Shown piece by piece: positions 36,969 through 46,370 of a stretch of DNA of 64,000 nt; the stretch's first letter is position 1; each line of letters starts with the position of its first letter. A model generated the notes under the pieces. The model saw only the letters and a program-made list of their open reading frames with translations. It did not search any database and was not told the origin of the DNA. The DNA is from Legionella erythra. Its GTDB lineage: Bacteria > Pseudomonadota > Gammaproteobacteria > Legionellales > Legionellaceae. The stretch is taken from assembly GCF_001467615.1 (NCBI RefSeq), contig NZ_LNYA01000034.1, positions 280,800 through 344,799 of the forward strand, given 5' to 3'. A program made the translations under genes and the position numbers.

Positions 36969-37682
36969 TCAGGCCAGATAATAGTGCAAAGCCCAACCGA
37001 TGAAATAGGCTAAGGCCGCCGTGACGGCGCCTAAGGTGAGTGTTTCAAATCCTGAATAATACCAGGACTTGGGAGACCAGTGACTCTTAATCGCACCAAT
37101 GATGAAAAACGTGCATCCTGTGAGCAGGCAGGAGTAGAAAAAGGCAGAGGGCCTGTTTAAAACATAAGGTAACAGCGGGATTGCTCCAAAAATCAGAAAA
37201 GAAAAGAATGTCCAGGCGGCTGATTTCAAAGGCGACGGCACGGCTTTGGGTAAACCATATTCTTCCTGAAGCATGGTTTTTAACCATAAACCCCGATTGG
37301 ATGTAATAATCTCAACCAGCTGTTCAAGCATCTCACCCTGCAAGCCTTTGCCAGCAAAAATTTCACGTATTTCGGCTTTTTCACCTTCGGGTTCAAGGCG
37401 GAGGTGTTTTTCTTCTATGGCTTTGTATTGTTGATAACGCTCCTGTTCAGCTTTCGTTCCAAGGTAATTGCTTGCTGCCATGGAAAATCCATCCGCCAGT
37501 AAATTAGCAAAACCCAGTATCAGGATAACCAGCGATGACAGTTTACCGCCTACCACGCCAGAGACAATTGCAAACGTGGTGACAGCCCCATCGATACCGC
37601 CATAAATCCAGTCCCTTAGATAATTTTGCTGATTGGTACTTAGCCGACGTTTGATGTCTAAGGGCGAATGACTGTGTTCCAA
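36969..37682 (-). CDS. VIT1/CCC1-family membrane transporter
   Basis: 237 residues. The start YGGIDGAVTTFAIVSGVVGG and LADGFSMAASNYLGTKAEQE are the family hallmark; relatives carry Fe2+ or Mn2+ out of the cytoplasm. The charged helix (about 80-150, EKHLRLEPEGEKAEIREIF) corresponds to the cytoplasmic metal-binding domain of VIT1. Three further membrane segments follow. The start codon is TTG at 37682 with GAAGG 7 bases upstream; the next in-frame ATG would remove the first conserved membrane segment. Confidence 0.85.
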   Translation of the reverse strand: MEHSHSPLDIKRRLSTNQQNYLRDWIYGGIDGAVTTFAIVSGVVGGKLSSLVILILGFANLLADGFSMAASNYLGTKAEQERYQQYKAIEEKHLRLEPEGEKAEIREIFAGKGLQGEMLEQLVEIITSNRGLWLKTMLQEEYGLPKAVPSPLKSAAWTFFSFLIFGAIPLLPYVLNRPSAFFYSCLLTGCTFFIIGAIKSHWSPKSWYYSGFETLTLGAVTAALAYFIGWALHYYLA

Positions 37683-37836
37683 TGGCAGGCCTTCATCAAA
37701 GTAAACCTATAAACTGACATAATTCCCATGAAATGGATAGTCCATTGGGCGTTTCAATAAGAAAGCCTGAAAATCCCATTCATTTATCCAGTGGCCTGAC
37801 TAGTGAAGGCGGAATAATCCGTGATAACGATATAGA

Positions 37837-37862
37837 AAAACAGCCGCTTGAGCGGCTGTTTT
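37837..37862 (-). terminator. Terminator after the phasin gene
   Basis: A perfect 11-bp stem (37837-37847 with 37852-37862) with a TTGA loop, A-rich on one side and T-rich on the other, lies 14 bp past the phasin stop. It can end transcription of the minus-strand gene. Confidence 0.75.
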
Positions 37863-37876
37863 AGAAGGGTGAAGAA

Positions 37877-38170
37877 TTACTTGGCCACTTGTTCTGCTTT
37901 TTTAACATCTTTAGCAAAATTCAGCATGGCTTTTTCCATGATTTGAAACGACTTTTGCATGTAATCCAGCGCTTTATGACCGTTTTCCAACGCAACATTA
38001 ATTTGCTTGTCGAATAATTCTTCCGGCTTTTTCAGATTAGCCAGTTCATCAGGTTTAATGTAAGACAGGTTTTGTAAAGTCTTGACATTTAACTCAGCGA
38101 TCGCTTGAACAGGCTCTTGAACCTTCTTGGCGATTTCGCTCCATTTTTCAAAATAGGCTTGATTTACCAT
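37877..38170 (-). CDS. Phasin family protein
   Basis: 97 residues from the ATG of MVNQAYFEKW. Amphipathic helices throughout (VQEPVQAIAELNVKTLQNLSY, then a lysine-rich tail AKDVKKAEQVAK) match phasins, which coat polyhydroxyalkanoate granules and control their number and size. Context supports this: phaR lies 100 bp upstream on the same strand and phaC about 3 kb away. Shorter than many phasins but complete, with a clear terminator. Confidence 0.85.
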   Translation of the reverse strand: MVNQAYFEKWSEIAKKVQEPVQAIAELNVKTLQNLSYIKPDELANLKKPEELFDKQINVALENGHKALDYMQKSFQIMEKAMLNFAKDVKKAEQVAK

Positions 38171-38270
38171 TTCATTTCTCCCCAATATGTTGCAGTGCAC
38201 AATAATAGATTAGTCCTTTGTTACCATGCCTGTCAAGGGATTTTGCAATATTTTTTGCAGTGCAGCATAA

Positions 38271-38678
38271 TTATTTAAAAAAACCCTGCCACTGCTTGAG
38301 GAGTTGTTGCATTTGTTGAGACCACAGATCGCTGGTTGTTTTATAATCACTTAAATAGGGATTGTTCTGCAGGGATTTTTCCATGGTCACAAACAATTGC
38401 TCCAGCATCTTTTTAAACGATTGACTCATGGGATGATTTGCCAGAATAATGAGCTGCTTTAACATATCAACCGACAAAAACTGACTGGCGCCGCTTTCCA
38501 TCTCCACAAAGATCTGCAGTAAGGTCGCACTGGTAATGTCTTTATTGCTGACGGAATCTTCCACGCGAAAAGCGATGCCATCAATAACGTAACGCTGCAA
38601 TTCCTCAACCGTGATATATTGGCTTTTTTCAGTGTCGTATAATCGTCTATTTTTATATTTTTTTACAAGTCTGGTCAT
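38271..38678 (-). CDS. phaR: PHA synthesis repressor PhaR
   Basis: 135 residues. The N-terminal DNA-binding region RLVKKYKNRRLYDTEKSQYI is nearly invariant in PhaR, followed by VEELQRYVIDG and the accumulation-associated region TLLQIFVEMESGA. The C-terminal part is helical and glutamine-rich. PhaR represses the phasin gene and binds both DNA and polymer, so that free granules titrate it off the promoter. The gene lies between phasin and the reductase pair, all on the minus strand. Confidence 0.92.
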   Translation of the reverse strand: MTRLVKKYKNRRLYDTEKSQYITVEELQRYVIDGIAFRVEDSVSNKDITSATLLQIFVEMESGASQFLSVDMLKQLIILANHPMSQSFKKMLEQLFVTMEKSLQNNPYLSDYKTTSDLWSQQMQQLLKQWQGFFK

Positions 38679-38702
38679 TTAATTCTCTAAACCAGCGGCC
38701 TG

Positions 38703-39449
38703 TCAATACATATGCAGGCCACCATTAATACTTAAATTGGCTCCGGTAATGTAGCGGCTTCGATCATCGATTAAGAACTCAATAGCCCAGGCCACTTCCT
38801 CCGGTTCAGCCAGTCGTTTTGCCGGGATTAAATTAATGATGGAATCCAGTATATCAGGCCGGATGCCTTTCATGAGGCGGGTATTGACGTAACCGGGCGA
38901 AATGCTGTTCACCGTAATGTTTTTACTCATCAATTCCTGCGCTAAACTTTTGGTAAAACCATAAATACCAGCCTTGGAGGCGGCATAATTGGCTTGGGAA
39001 AATTGGCCTTTCTGCGCATTCACGGAAGACACATTGACAATACGGCCCCCTTCCTGATCGCGCATAATTTCAACCACAGGGCGAGTCACGTTAAACATGC
39101 CATCGAGATTGACACGCAAAACCTCGTCCCATTGTTCTTGCGTCATTTTATGAAAGACGGCATCGCGGGTAATCCCCGCGTTATTAATCAACACGTCGAT
39201 GCGGCCATATTCGACAAGAATATCAGCAACAGTTAACCGGCATTCGTCAAACTGAGTGACATCCATATGCCGGAAGGCTATCTGATCATAGCCTTCTTTC
39301 TTAAGATGACTCAGCCATTCGGTTGCCTGGGCTTTGGAGACGACATCCAACGCAATGATTTGACCATAACGTTTGCTCAACTCTTTGGCAATGGCAGTGC
39401 CGATATCCCCAGTGCCTCCTGTTACCAATATCACCTTGTCTTTTTCCAT
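38703..39449 (-). CDS. phaB: Acetoacetyl-CoA reductase (downstream copy)
   Basis: Short-chain dehydrogenase reducing acetoacetyl-CoA to (R)-3-hydroxybutyryl-CoA with NADPH, the monomer for PhaC. 248 residues. The cofactor loop is VTGGTGDIGTAIAKEL, NNAG is present, and the catalytic Ser, Tyr and Lys lie in VSSVNAQKGQFSQANYAASKAG. The start has AGAG at 5-6 bases. It lies 36 bp after its paralogue and 24 bp before phaR. The closing NGGLHMY resembles the other copy's NGGQYM. Confidence 0.93.
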   Translation of the reverse strand: MEKDKVILVTGGTGDIGTAIAKELSKRYGQIIALDVVSKAQATEWLSHLKKEGYDQIAFRHMDVTQFDECRLTVADILVEYGRIDVLINNAGITRDAVFHKMTQEQWDEVLRVNLDGMFNVTRPVVEIMRDQEGGRIVNVSSVNAQKGQFSQANYAASKAGIYGFTKSLAQELMSKNITVNSISPGYVNTRLMKGIRPDILDSIINLIPAKRLAEPEEVAWAIEFLIDDRSRYITGANLSINGGLHMY

Positions 39450-39485
39450 TTTTTTCTCTTTATACTTAAATGAGGAAGCAGAACA

Positions 39486-40226
39486 TTACATATATTGACC
39501 ACCATTAATATCCAGGTTGGCACCCGTAATAAAACCGGATTCGCGCGCAGCCAGAAAAGCCACAGCATCGGCAATTTCTTCAGGTCGACCCAAACGTCCG
39601 ACTGGAATGTTGGCAATAATACTTTTCAACACTTCGTCTTTCACACCAGCCAGCATGGGCGTTTCAATGTACCCTGGTGAAATGGTATTGACTGTAATGC
39701 CCTTACTGGCGACTTCCAGGGCCAGACTTTTGCTGAAACCAAACAAGGCGGCTTTGCTGGCAGCATAATTACACTGACCAAACTGGCCCTTACGGCCATT
39801 GATCGATGAAATGGTGATAATACGTCCATATCCCCTATCCAGCATGGCGGGCAGTACATTGCGGGTAATATTAAAGACGCTGGTCAGATTGGCATCAATG
39901 ACTTGCTGCCATTGCTGAGGAGTCATTTTTTTAAGGCTGCAATCAGCAGTAATCCCGGCGTTATTGACCAGCACATCAATGTGGCCATAGCGTTCATTGA
40001 CCAGGGAAACCAGCTTTTCACAATCAGCAAAACTGGCTATATCCGCATAGAGGATATCCACATTAAAACCGGCTTTGCGTTGCTGCTCTTGCCAGGCTTT
40101 GGCTTCATCATGCTTTCCATCCTTGAAGTAGCATGCGATGACCTGATACTCAGAAGCTAATTTTTGGCATATTGCTGTGCCAATTCCTCCCGTACCTCCA
40201 GTTACAACGGCTGTCATTTTTTCCAT
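39486..40226 (-). CDS. phaB: Acetoacetyl-CoA reductase (upstream copy)
   Basis: Second tandem PhaB-type short-chain dehydrogenase, 246 residues from the ATG at 40226, which has a strong GGAG 6 bases upstream (a frame extension of two codons lacks it). The cofactor loop is VTGGTGGIGTAICQKL and the catalytic segment SSINGRKGQFGQCNYAASKA. The copies are similar along their length but differ at many positions, so the duplication is not recent. Both likely make 3-hydroxybutyryl-CoA; which is the main enzyme cannot be told. Confidence 0.93.
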   Translation of the reverse strand: MEKMTAVVTGGTGGIGTAICQKLASEYQVIACYFKDGKHDEAKAWQEQQRKAGFNVDILYADIASFADCEKLVSLVNERYGHIDVLVNNAGITADCSLKKMTPQQWQQVIDANLTSVFNITRNVLPAMLDRGYGRIITISSINGRKGQFGQCNYAASKAALFGFSKSLALEVASKGITVNTISPGYIETPMLAGVKDEVLKSIIANIPVGRLGRPEEIADAVAFLAARESGFITGANLDINGGQYM

Positions 40227-40364
40227 AAACAACTCCTTTCAATTGTGTGACTGGTAATTCATTACTTCAAAGCAAAACAAGCCGAAAGTCAATCATGAAT
40301 CACCATAATTTGATGTCTTATTGAAAGTATAGCCAGAGAACCCATACTGGTTGGGCTTAAGTAG

Positions 40365-40387
40365 AAAAAAGGGAGGTTACACCTCCC
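40365..40387 (-). terminator. Terminator after the desaturase gene
   Basis: A 7-bp stem GGGAGGT/ACCTCCC (40371-40377 with 40381-40387) and, on the minus strand, a following run of six T (40365-40370). It lies 9 bp past the desaturase stop. Confidence 0.8.
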
Positions 40388-40395
40388 CTGGATAA

Positions 40396-41586
40396 TCAGG
40401 CTTTAACCGGTTTGGGTACAAAGCCTTTCATTTGCTGAGCAAATTGTTTTAACACATCAAGACCCGACTCTTCAGCCTGTTTACACCATTGCTGCAAAGC
40501 CTCGACCAGTTCCCGTTGGGAACTCGCGGTCTTAAGCCAGATATTTTGCAACGATTGCCGGTAAGTATAAACCAGGTGCAATTGCTCGCAGCTAGCCAGC
40601 AAAGCCTGTAATTTACTTTTCGCCCGGGGCGACAATAAGCTGTCCTGAAGGCGCAGGAGGCGTCCGGCGCGTTGGAAAAGTTTTTTGTCGGTATCGTTAT
40701 TCTCAAGACGGACACGCTTTTCCATCTTCAGAATCGGACGGACAACGTGTTTGTAGTAGTAAGACATGACTTGAAAGCGATTGCTGACAACGGCCTTGAC
40801 CGTCTCTAAATCAACATGCAATTTGCCTTCTTCCATGGCGAGCTTGGGCGGTAATTTTTTAACCTTGGCCAATTTCAGGAAAGACAGGAGGCGGATATAC
40901 ATCCAACCAATATCAAACTCCCACCACTTCACCGAAAACTTGGCAGAAGACGCAAACGTGTGATGATTATTATGCAATTCTTCACCGCCAATCCAGAAGC
41001 CCCAGGGGAAAATATTGGTCGCTGCATCCGGGCATTCGAAATTGCGATAGCCCCAATAATGGCCAATCCCATTAACAACGCCGGCCGCATGCAGTGGAAT
41101 CCACATCATCTGAATGGCCCAGATGGTGAGGCCTGGAATACCAAAAAGAAGCAGGTCAGCCAACAGCATAATGAGAATACCCTTGGAACTGAAGCGGCTG
41201 TAGACGTTGCGTTCTACCCAGTCATTAGGCGTACCATGGGAATATTTTTTAATCATGCCCCTGTCTTTGGAGGCTTCCCGGTACAGTTCAGCGCCTTGCC
41301 AGAATACCTTTTTAATGCCAAGTACTTTGGGACTGTGGGGATCGCCTTCAACGTCCGTCGTCGCATGGTGTTTACGATGAATGGCAACCCACTCTGCCGT
41401 CACCATCCCAGTGGTGAGCCAAAGCCACAAACGAAAGAAATGACTGACAACCGGATGAAGCGTTAATGCCCGGTGTGTCTGGTAGCGGTGCAGGTAGATG
41501 GTCACTGCAGCAATCGTGATTTGCGTTAACACGATGGTGGCGATGACATATCCCCAAAATGAAAGGTTCAAAACCCCATAAATCAT
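40396..41586 (-). CDS. Acyl-CoA delta-9-type fatty acid desaturase
   Basis: 396 residues from the ATG at 41586 (GGGGAG 7 bases upstream). A di-iron membrane desaturase: histidine boxes HRYQTH at 33-38, HRKHH at 70-74 and HNNHH at 205-209, with paired hydrophobic segments between them (about 8-30, 45-62, 135-170). Such enzymes insert a cis double bond into saturated acyl-CoA or acyl lipid and need an electron donor, not encoded here. The C-terminal 140 residues are an extra helical region beyond the desaturase core, rich in leucine, lysine and glutamine. Single gene with its own terminator; monocistronic. Confidence 0.9.
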   Translation of the reverse strand: MIYGVLNLSFWGYVIATIVLTQITIAAVTIYLHRYQTHRALTLHPVVSHFFRLWLWLTTGMVTAEWVAIHRKHHATTDVEGDPHSPKVLGIKKVFWQGAELYREASKDRGMIKKYSHGTPNDWVERNVYSRFSSKGILIMLLADLLLFGIPGLTIWAIQMMWIPLHAAGVVNGIGHYWGYRNFECPDAATNIFPWGFWIGGEELHNNHHTFASSAKFSVKWWEFDIGWMYIRLLSFLKLAKVKKLPPKLAMEEGKLHVDLETVKAVVSNRFQVMSYYYKHVVRPILKMEKRVRLENNDTDKKLFQRAGRLLRLQDSLLSPRAKSKLQALLASCEQLHLVYTYRQSLQNIWLKTASSQRELVEALQQWCKQAEESGLDVLKQFAQQMKGFVPKPVKA

Positions 41587-41830
41587 TTGGTTACTCCCCA
41601 AAAAAAGAATTGTTTGCCAGTTATTTAACAGCCGATTAAACTAATCCGCTCAACCTGGAGATGGGATTAATCGCTATTAAATCAAGGCTTGTGCGGAAAT
41701 ATAAATTATACCTCACTTTTATGATCATACCACAAATTGCACAAACCGCATTGCATCAGGTCGACTTGTGAACGATAATTTTAGTTAAAACAGGAATAAT
41801 TTACGGTGCATCGGATAACAGGACTCCATA

Positions 41831-42064
41831 ATGAACGATAATATTAAACGAATAATAGAAAGTATTGTACCTTTTTTAGTCATGGGCGTCGCCGTTTCGC
41901 TGTTAATCGGTCTGTTTATCATGTTTTCCTATGTCCTGGTTTGGGGATTGTTTATCGGTGGTTTCCTCTGGGTGGCCTCTCTGATTAAAAACGCGCTATT
42001 CCCACCCAAGGTTAAACAGGATACGCCACAGGGACGGATAATAGAGCATAAAGAAAAAGACTAA
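41831..42064 (+). CDS. Small membrane protein, unknown
   Basis: 77 residues, a hydrophobic centre (about 12-58) that can form two membrane passes, with charged ends (NDNIKRIIES at the front, RIIEHKEKD at the back). Family not recognised. The last base of its stop is the first base of the mutM start (TAATG), so the two genes are translationally coupled. The preceding 244 bp have no gene and should hold its promoter and that of the divergent desaturase. Confidence 0.7.
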   Translation: MNDNIKRIIESIVPFLVMGVAVSLLIGLFIMFSYVLVWGLFIGGFLWVASLIKNALFPPKVKQDTPQGRIIEHKEKD

Positions 42065-42894
42065 TGCCGGAATTACCTGAGGTTGAAACCACCAAGGAAG
42101 GCATAAAACCGTTTCTGATGGAGCAGGAAATCAGCGCGCTGATTATAAGGGATTCGCGCCTGCGTCAACCCGTGCCTGCACAGCTGGCAGCCACGTGTAC
42201 CGGCAAAAAAATTATGGCAGTCAGCCGGCGGGCCAAATATATCCTGCTCCATTTCGACACCGATTATCTCCTGATTCATTTAGGCATGACCGGCCATTTG
42301 CGCCTGCTTAAAGACAACATTCCCCCACCCCAAAAACATGATCATATCGACTTGCTGTTAAGCAATGGTACCCTTCTGCGATACAATGACCCGCGACGCT
42401 TCGGCTTGTGGTTATACATTGCCGATGAGCTGGAGCACCACCCCCTTATGCGTCATCTGGGGCCGGAGCCATTCAGCGATACCTTTAACGGCGGCTATTT
42501 GTTTGAAAAGGCAAAACGCAAAACCCAAACCATCAAGTCGTTCATTATGGACAACCGGATTGTCGTGGGTGTAGGCAATATTTACGCCACGGAGAGTCTT
42601 TTTTTAGCCGGCCTTCACCCACTCACCCCTGCCGGGCGGGTAAGTCGTGAGCAATTTAACCGCTTGAGCCTGCATATCCAGACTGTATTGCAGCGTGCCA
42701 TTGAAGCCGGCGGGACCACGCTTCGCGATTTTTATAATGGGGACGGGAAACCGGGGTATTTTACCCATAGCCTGCAAGTCTATGGCCGCAAAAACCAACC
42801 CTGCTTTCAATGCCGCTGTGCCATTGAGGTCCAGGTTATTGGCGGCCGAAGTTCCGCTTTCTGCCCCCAATGCCAGCCTGTGCTTACGGAATAA
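42064..42894 (+). CDS. mutM: Formamidopyrimidine-DNA glycosylase (MutM/Fpg)
   Basis: Bifunctional glycosylase/lyase removing 8-oxoguanine and formamidopyrimidines. 276 residues. After the initiator Met, PELPEVETTKEG gives the catalytic N-terminal proline (P2) and E3. The lysine of SRRAKYILLH, the central GVGNIYATESLFLAG helix-two-turn-helix motif and the C-terminal zinc finger (C-x2-C ... C-x2-C in CFQCRCAIEV and SAFCPQC) are all present. Overlaps the small upstream gene by one base. Confidence 0.97.
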   Translation: MPELPEVETTKEGIKPFLMEQEISALIIRDSRLRQPVPAQLAATCTGKKIMAVSRRAKYILLHFDTDYLLIHLGMTGHLRLLKDNIPPPQKHDHIDLLLSNGTLLRYNDPRRFGLWLYIADELEHHPLMRHLGPEPFSDTFNGGYLFEKAKRKTQTIKSFIMDNRIVVGVGNIYATESLFLAGLHPLTPAGRVSREQFNRLSLHIQTVLQRAIEAGGTTLRDFYNGDGKPGYFTHSLQVYGRKNQPCFQCRCAIEVQVIGGRSSAFCPQCQPVLTE

Positions 42895-42966
42895 GCGCCC
42901 TCTCGTTTCCTAATAAATAATTGGTATATAATTCCTACCTGTTTGATACCAGAGAAGGATAGCTGT

Positions 42967-43266
42967 ATGTTAGTCAAATTTAAAAGCGATGCGTATGAAA
43001 ATATAACCATGCTGGGGGATATCGCCCAACGGTTATTAAAGATGATGGGGCACAGCGGCATCGTTCCAGGCGCCATGGTTGCTGATGAAATACCCCAGGC
43101 TCTCAAACACTTGAAAGAAGCCATTGACAGGGAACAAAATAACAATCCATTAAGCCCTGAAGAAGATGACGATCAGGTGAGCCTCGCTAATCGTGCCTAC
43201 CCCTTGGTCCAGTTGCTGACGGCAGCGGCCAAGAAAAACTGCAATGTGCGCTGGGATAAAGTGTAA
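42967..43266 (+). CDS. DUF1840 family protein
   Basis: 99 residues from the ATG at 42967 with GAAGGA upstream. MLVKFKSDAYENITMLGD and RLLKMMGHSGIVPGAMVADEIP are characteristic of DUF1840, a small cytoplasmic family of unknown function. An acidic patch (PLSPEEDDDQ) precedes the C-terminal helix. A weak inverted repeat (43263-43269 with 43286-43292, GTAAGAG / CTCTTAC) follows the stop but has no T run. Confidence 0.8.
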   Translation: MLVKFKSDAYENITMLGDIAQRLLKMMGHSGIVPGAMVADEIPQALKHLKEAIDREQNNNPLSPEEDDDQVSLANRAYPLVQLLTAAAKKNCNVRWDKV

Positions 43267-43329
43267 GAGTATGGGCAAGTCCCGGCTCTTACAGTATTAT
43301 TCCCCCCCTGATGATTGAAGCGAGTTCCA

Positions 43330-44073
43330 ATGAAAATTAGCAAACTCCGCACAGCCTGGATTATGCTGCTGTCAGCGCTTTATACCGTGGATGCGTGCAG
43401 CCGCTCTGTTCTGATGCGTCTTTTCGGTAAAACCAACCGCGCCTGGGTAGACACCACCATTCATCGCTGGGTTAACCGCCTGCTTAATCTGGTAGGCATA
43501 AAATGCAAAATAGTTAACCCGTACGGCGTGGTTCCTGAACCAGGCAAAGCCTATATCATCATGTCCAACCACAGCAGTCTTTACGATATTCCCATCAGTT
43601 TCAAAGCCTTCCCCAATCATTCCATCCGCATGCTGGCTAAAAAGGAACTTTCGAAAATACCCATCATGGGAAAAGGCATGACAGCCGCAGAATTTCCTTT
43701 CATAGACCGAAAAAATCGCAGCCAGGCCATTAAAGATCTTAAAGCCATGCGCCAATTGCTGGAAAGCGGTATTATTATGTGGATAGCGCCTGAAGGAACC
43801 CGCTCCAAAGACGGTAAGCTCGCTCCGTTTAAAAAGGGTGCTTTTTTAACAGCGATTGAAGCCAAGGCCACCATTATTCCGATTGGTATTCGCGGCGCTT
43901 ATGACATACTTCCGGCCAGAACACTGCAATTTAATATCAACCAAACCGCTGAAATCCATATCGGCGAACCCATTGATGCCAGTGCCTATACGGTTGAACA
44001 AAAGGAAGAATTAATTCAGCGTGTTCATCAATCCATGGAAAAGCTGGTTGGCAACGTTCAAGAGCCGCATTAA
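43330..44073 (+). CDS. plsC: 1-acyl-sn-glycerol-3-phosphate acyltransferase
   Basis: Makes phosphatidic acid from lysophosphatidic acid; an inner-membrane enzyme. 247 residues from the ATG at 43330; the in-frame TTG at 43315 has no better context. The catalytic H-x4-D motif is NHSSLYD with H81 and D86, and the phosphate-binding motif is APEGTR at 153-158. One hydrophobic segment at about 9-25. Several bacterial genomes carry more than one PlsC, so this may be a paralogue. The last 4 bases overlap the convergent ggt gene. Confidence 0.88.
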   Translation: MKISKLRTAWIMLLSALYTVDACSRSVLMRLFGKTNRAWVDTTIHRWVNRLLNLVGIKCKIVNPYGVVPEPGKAYIIMSNHSSLYDIPISFKAFPNHSIRMLAKKELSKIPIMGKGMTAAEFPFIDRKNRSQAIKDLKAMRQLLESGIIMWIAPEGTRSKDGKLAPFKKGAFLTAIEAKATIIPIGIRGAYDILPARTLQFNINQTAEIHIGEPIDASAYTVEQKEELIQRVHQSMEKLVGNVQEPH

Positions 44074-45797
44074 TGCGCTACGCCGTAACTTTCCTGGCTT
44101 TGAGTTGGGGTGACAGTGACCGCAAGGCCAATATGCCTGGGATCTGACGCAGCAGTGAGTACATTATTCTGCCGATCCCAGGTTATACCCTGCATGTCAC
44201 CATAGTACTGCAATAAAGGCATCAAGACATAACCCATGTTTTTTAACTGCGATTGCAATTGCGGTGAAAAAGTTTCCGGCTCAAACTGCAACACATCAGG
44301 CAGGTATTGATGATGGAAGCGCATACGGGAAACCATGCTGATAGCTCCTTCCGAGTTATAAAAAACCAGACTGGCTAATAACATCATGGTGGGAATACGA
44401 CTGCCGCCGGGCGTTCCTATAATGGCCACCCGCCCAGGCATTTCCAGAAAAGCAGGACACATACTCGATACAGGTCGTTTACCCGGTGCGATGGTGTTTG
44501 CCATGCTGCCCACGATACCGAAAACATTCGATGCACCCGGTTGACTGGCAAAATCATCCATTTCATCATTGAGCAGCACGCCTGTGCCTTTGGCAATCAC
44601 ACTGGAACCAAAAATATAATTCACGGTCATGGTTGCTGCTACGCGATTGCCCTCTGCATCCATAATCGAGAGATGCGTGGTATTGGAGAGGTCTTCCCTT
44701 ATCTTTCTGGATTCAAGCCGCTTGCTGGGCGTTGCCTGCGCGGGTGAAATGAGTTGACGCAGTTTTTTGGCATTGGCGGCGGAAATCAACTCATCAATGG
44801 GCACCCTGATAAAATCAGGATCGGCTATGGCATCACCGCGCTGCCAATAAGCCATTCGCATGGATTCAACGATATAATGAATCCGCATCGCCAAGGGTAA
44901 ATCATTGAGCGAATAGGCGGAAAGAATATTCAACATCGTCAACAAAGCTATCCCACCCGCTGATGGCGGCGGCGCTGTAATGATCAGCATATTATGGTAT
45001 GCCCCCTGCAAGGGCTCACGCACTTTAACCTGGTAACGCGCCAAATCATCCATAGTCCAAATCCCCCCCGCCGCACGCACGCCCTTGACCAGGCGCTGAG
45101 CCACATCTCCCTGATAAAATCCAGAATGGCCTTTCTCAGCCAGGAGACGCAGCGTCTTTGCTAAATCAGACTGACGCAGGATGTCGCCAATTGCATAGGG
45201 CTCCCCTTCTTTTAAATACACGGCGGCTGTTGCAGGAAAGCGGCGCAACTGCTTAAGCCTGTCTTCCTGGCTTGAGAAATAGCGGAATTGATAATCGACA
45301 GGAAAACCCTCTTCTGCCAGGCGAATAGCCGGCGCCAGCGTTTTTGACAGCGGAAGGCGGCCATAATGGCTGGCAATATAAACCAAAGCCGCCGGCTCAC
45401 CGGGTATGGCTGCGGCAAGTCCGCCATTGAGCGAGAGCTCTGGAACCGGTTTACCGTCCTTTCCAAGGTACATGTCTTTGTGGGCAGCCCAAGGCGCGAC
45501 TTCCCGCCCATCAATAAACCAGTTTTTCTTTTCCTTTTCGAGATGCAATAACCAGAACCCGCCGCCGCCCAAACCGGAATGGTAGGGTTCAACGACTGCC
45601 AAGGCAGCGCTGGCGGCTACTGCGGCGTCAAACGCATTACCGCCGGCAGCGAGAATTTCGAGTGCTGCATTCGTTGCCAGGGGATGGGCCGTAGCGACTG
45701 CATAACCAGGCGGGGAATCATGGAAGGGTGCAGCAAAACCAGGATGAACGCCCCAAAAACTGCAGATTAAGATCAACAGACGTGTGCGGGTAGTCAT
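44070..45797 (-). CDS. ggt: Gamma-glutamyltransferase
   Basis: Periplasmic enzyme that cleaves or transfers the gamma-glutamyl group of glutathione. 575 residues, with a signal peptide (about 1-22, ending GFAAP). The precursor is self-cleaved before the nucleophile T373 in NTTHLSIMD, matching the TTHYS start of the E. coli small subunit. [14 protein letters not shown] oxyanion and glycine loop (about 75-84) and [10 protein letters not shown] near the end are also family parts. It overlaps the coaD stop by ATGA, so it is translated after coaD; this pairing has no obvious metabolic logic. Confidence 0.95.
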   Translation of the reverse strand: MTTRTRLLILICSFWGVHPGFAAPFHDSPPGYAVATAHPLATNAALEILAAGGNAFDAAVAASAALAVVEPYHSGLGGGGFWLLHLEKEKKNWFIDGREVAPWAAHKDMYLGKDGKPVPELSLNGGLAAAIPGEPAALVYIASHYGRLPLSKTLAPAIRLAEEGFPVDYQFRYFSSQEDRLKQLRRFPATAAVYLKEGEPYAIGDILRQSDLAKTLRLLAEKGHSGFYQGDVAQRLVKGVRAAGGIWTMDDLARYQVKVREPLQGAYHNMLIITAPPPSAGGIALLTMLNILSAYSLNDLPLAMRIHYIVESMRMAYWQRGDAIADPDFIRVPIDELISAANAKKLRQLISPAQATPSKRLESRKIREDLSNTTHLSIMDAEGNRVAATMTVNYIFGSSVIAKGTGVLLNDEMDDFASQPGASNVFGIVGSMANTIAPGKRPVSSMCPAFLEMPGRVAIIGTPGGSRIPTMMLLASLVFYNSEGAISMVSRMRFHHQYLPDVLQFEPETFSPQLQSQLKNMGYVLMPLLQYYGDMQGITWDRQNNVLTAASDPRHIGLAVTVTPTQSQESYGVAH

Positions 45798-46291
45798 GAT
45801 TTTTGCTTTTTACTCTCCAGAGCCTGTACAACGGAGGGAGGAACAAATTGGGACACATCACCATTAAACGACGCAATTTCACGAACCAGGCTGGATGATA
45901 TAAACATCAAGTGCTCGGAAGGCGTTAAAAACAGTGTCTCAATATCCGGTGATAATTTGCGGTTCATCCCGGCCAACTGAAATTCATATTCAAAATCATT
46001 GACTGCCCGCAAACCCCGCAAAATAATAGTCCCTTGCTGTTCGCGGACAAAATCTATCAACAACGTATTAAATCCCACGACCTGCACGCCCGTAACATCG
46101 TGCAATGCATCGCGAAGCAGAGCCAAGCGCTCTTCCAGGGAAAAAAAAGGCTTTTTTGCAGAGCTGTTGGCTACACCCACGATAATATCAGGAAAAATGG
46201 CTGCCGCCCGCTTGATGATATCCACATGACCATTGGTGACGGGGTCAAACGTACCGGGGTATATCGCTCGTGGTTTCATAAGGTTAGTCAT
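45794..46291 (-). CDS. coaD: Phosphopantetheine adenylyltransferase
   Basis: Penultimate step of coenzyme A synthesis, 4'-phosphopantetheine plus ATP to dephospho-CoA. About 165 residues from the ATG at 46291 (GAGAAG 9 bases upstream); another ATG at 46279 would give 161, close to E. coli (159). The nucleotidyltransferase motifs are [14 protein letters not shown] and the closing [26 protein letters not shown] matches the family middle. Confidence 0.95.
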   Translation of the reverse strand: MTNLMKPRAIYPGTFDPVTNGHVDIIKRAAAIFPDIIVGVANSSAKKPFFSLEERLALLRDALHDVTGVQVVGFNTLLIDFVREQQGTIILRGLRAVNDFEYEFQLAGMNRKLSPDIETLFLTPSEHLMFISSSLVREIASFNGDVSQFVPPSVVQALESKKQKS

Positions 46292-46370
46292 TAATTGCAA
46301 CTTCTCGCAGTCTAGCGTATTGTGATTTAAAAAACTATGATTTGGGATTTAACGGAATGGAGATTTGGCA

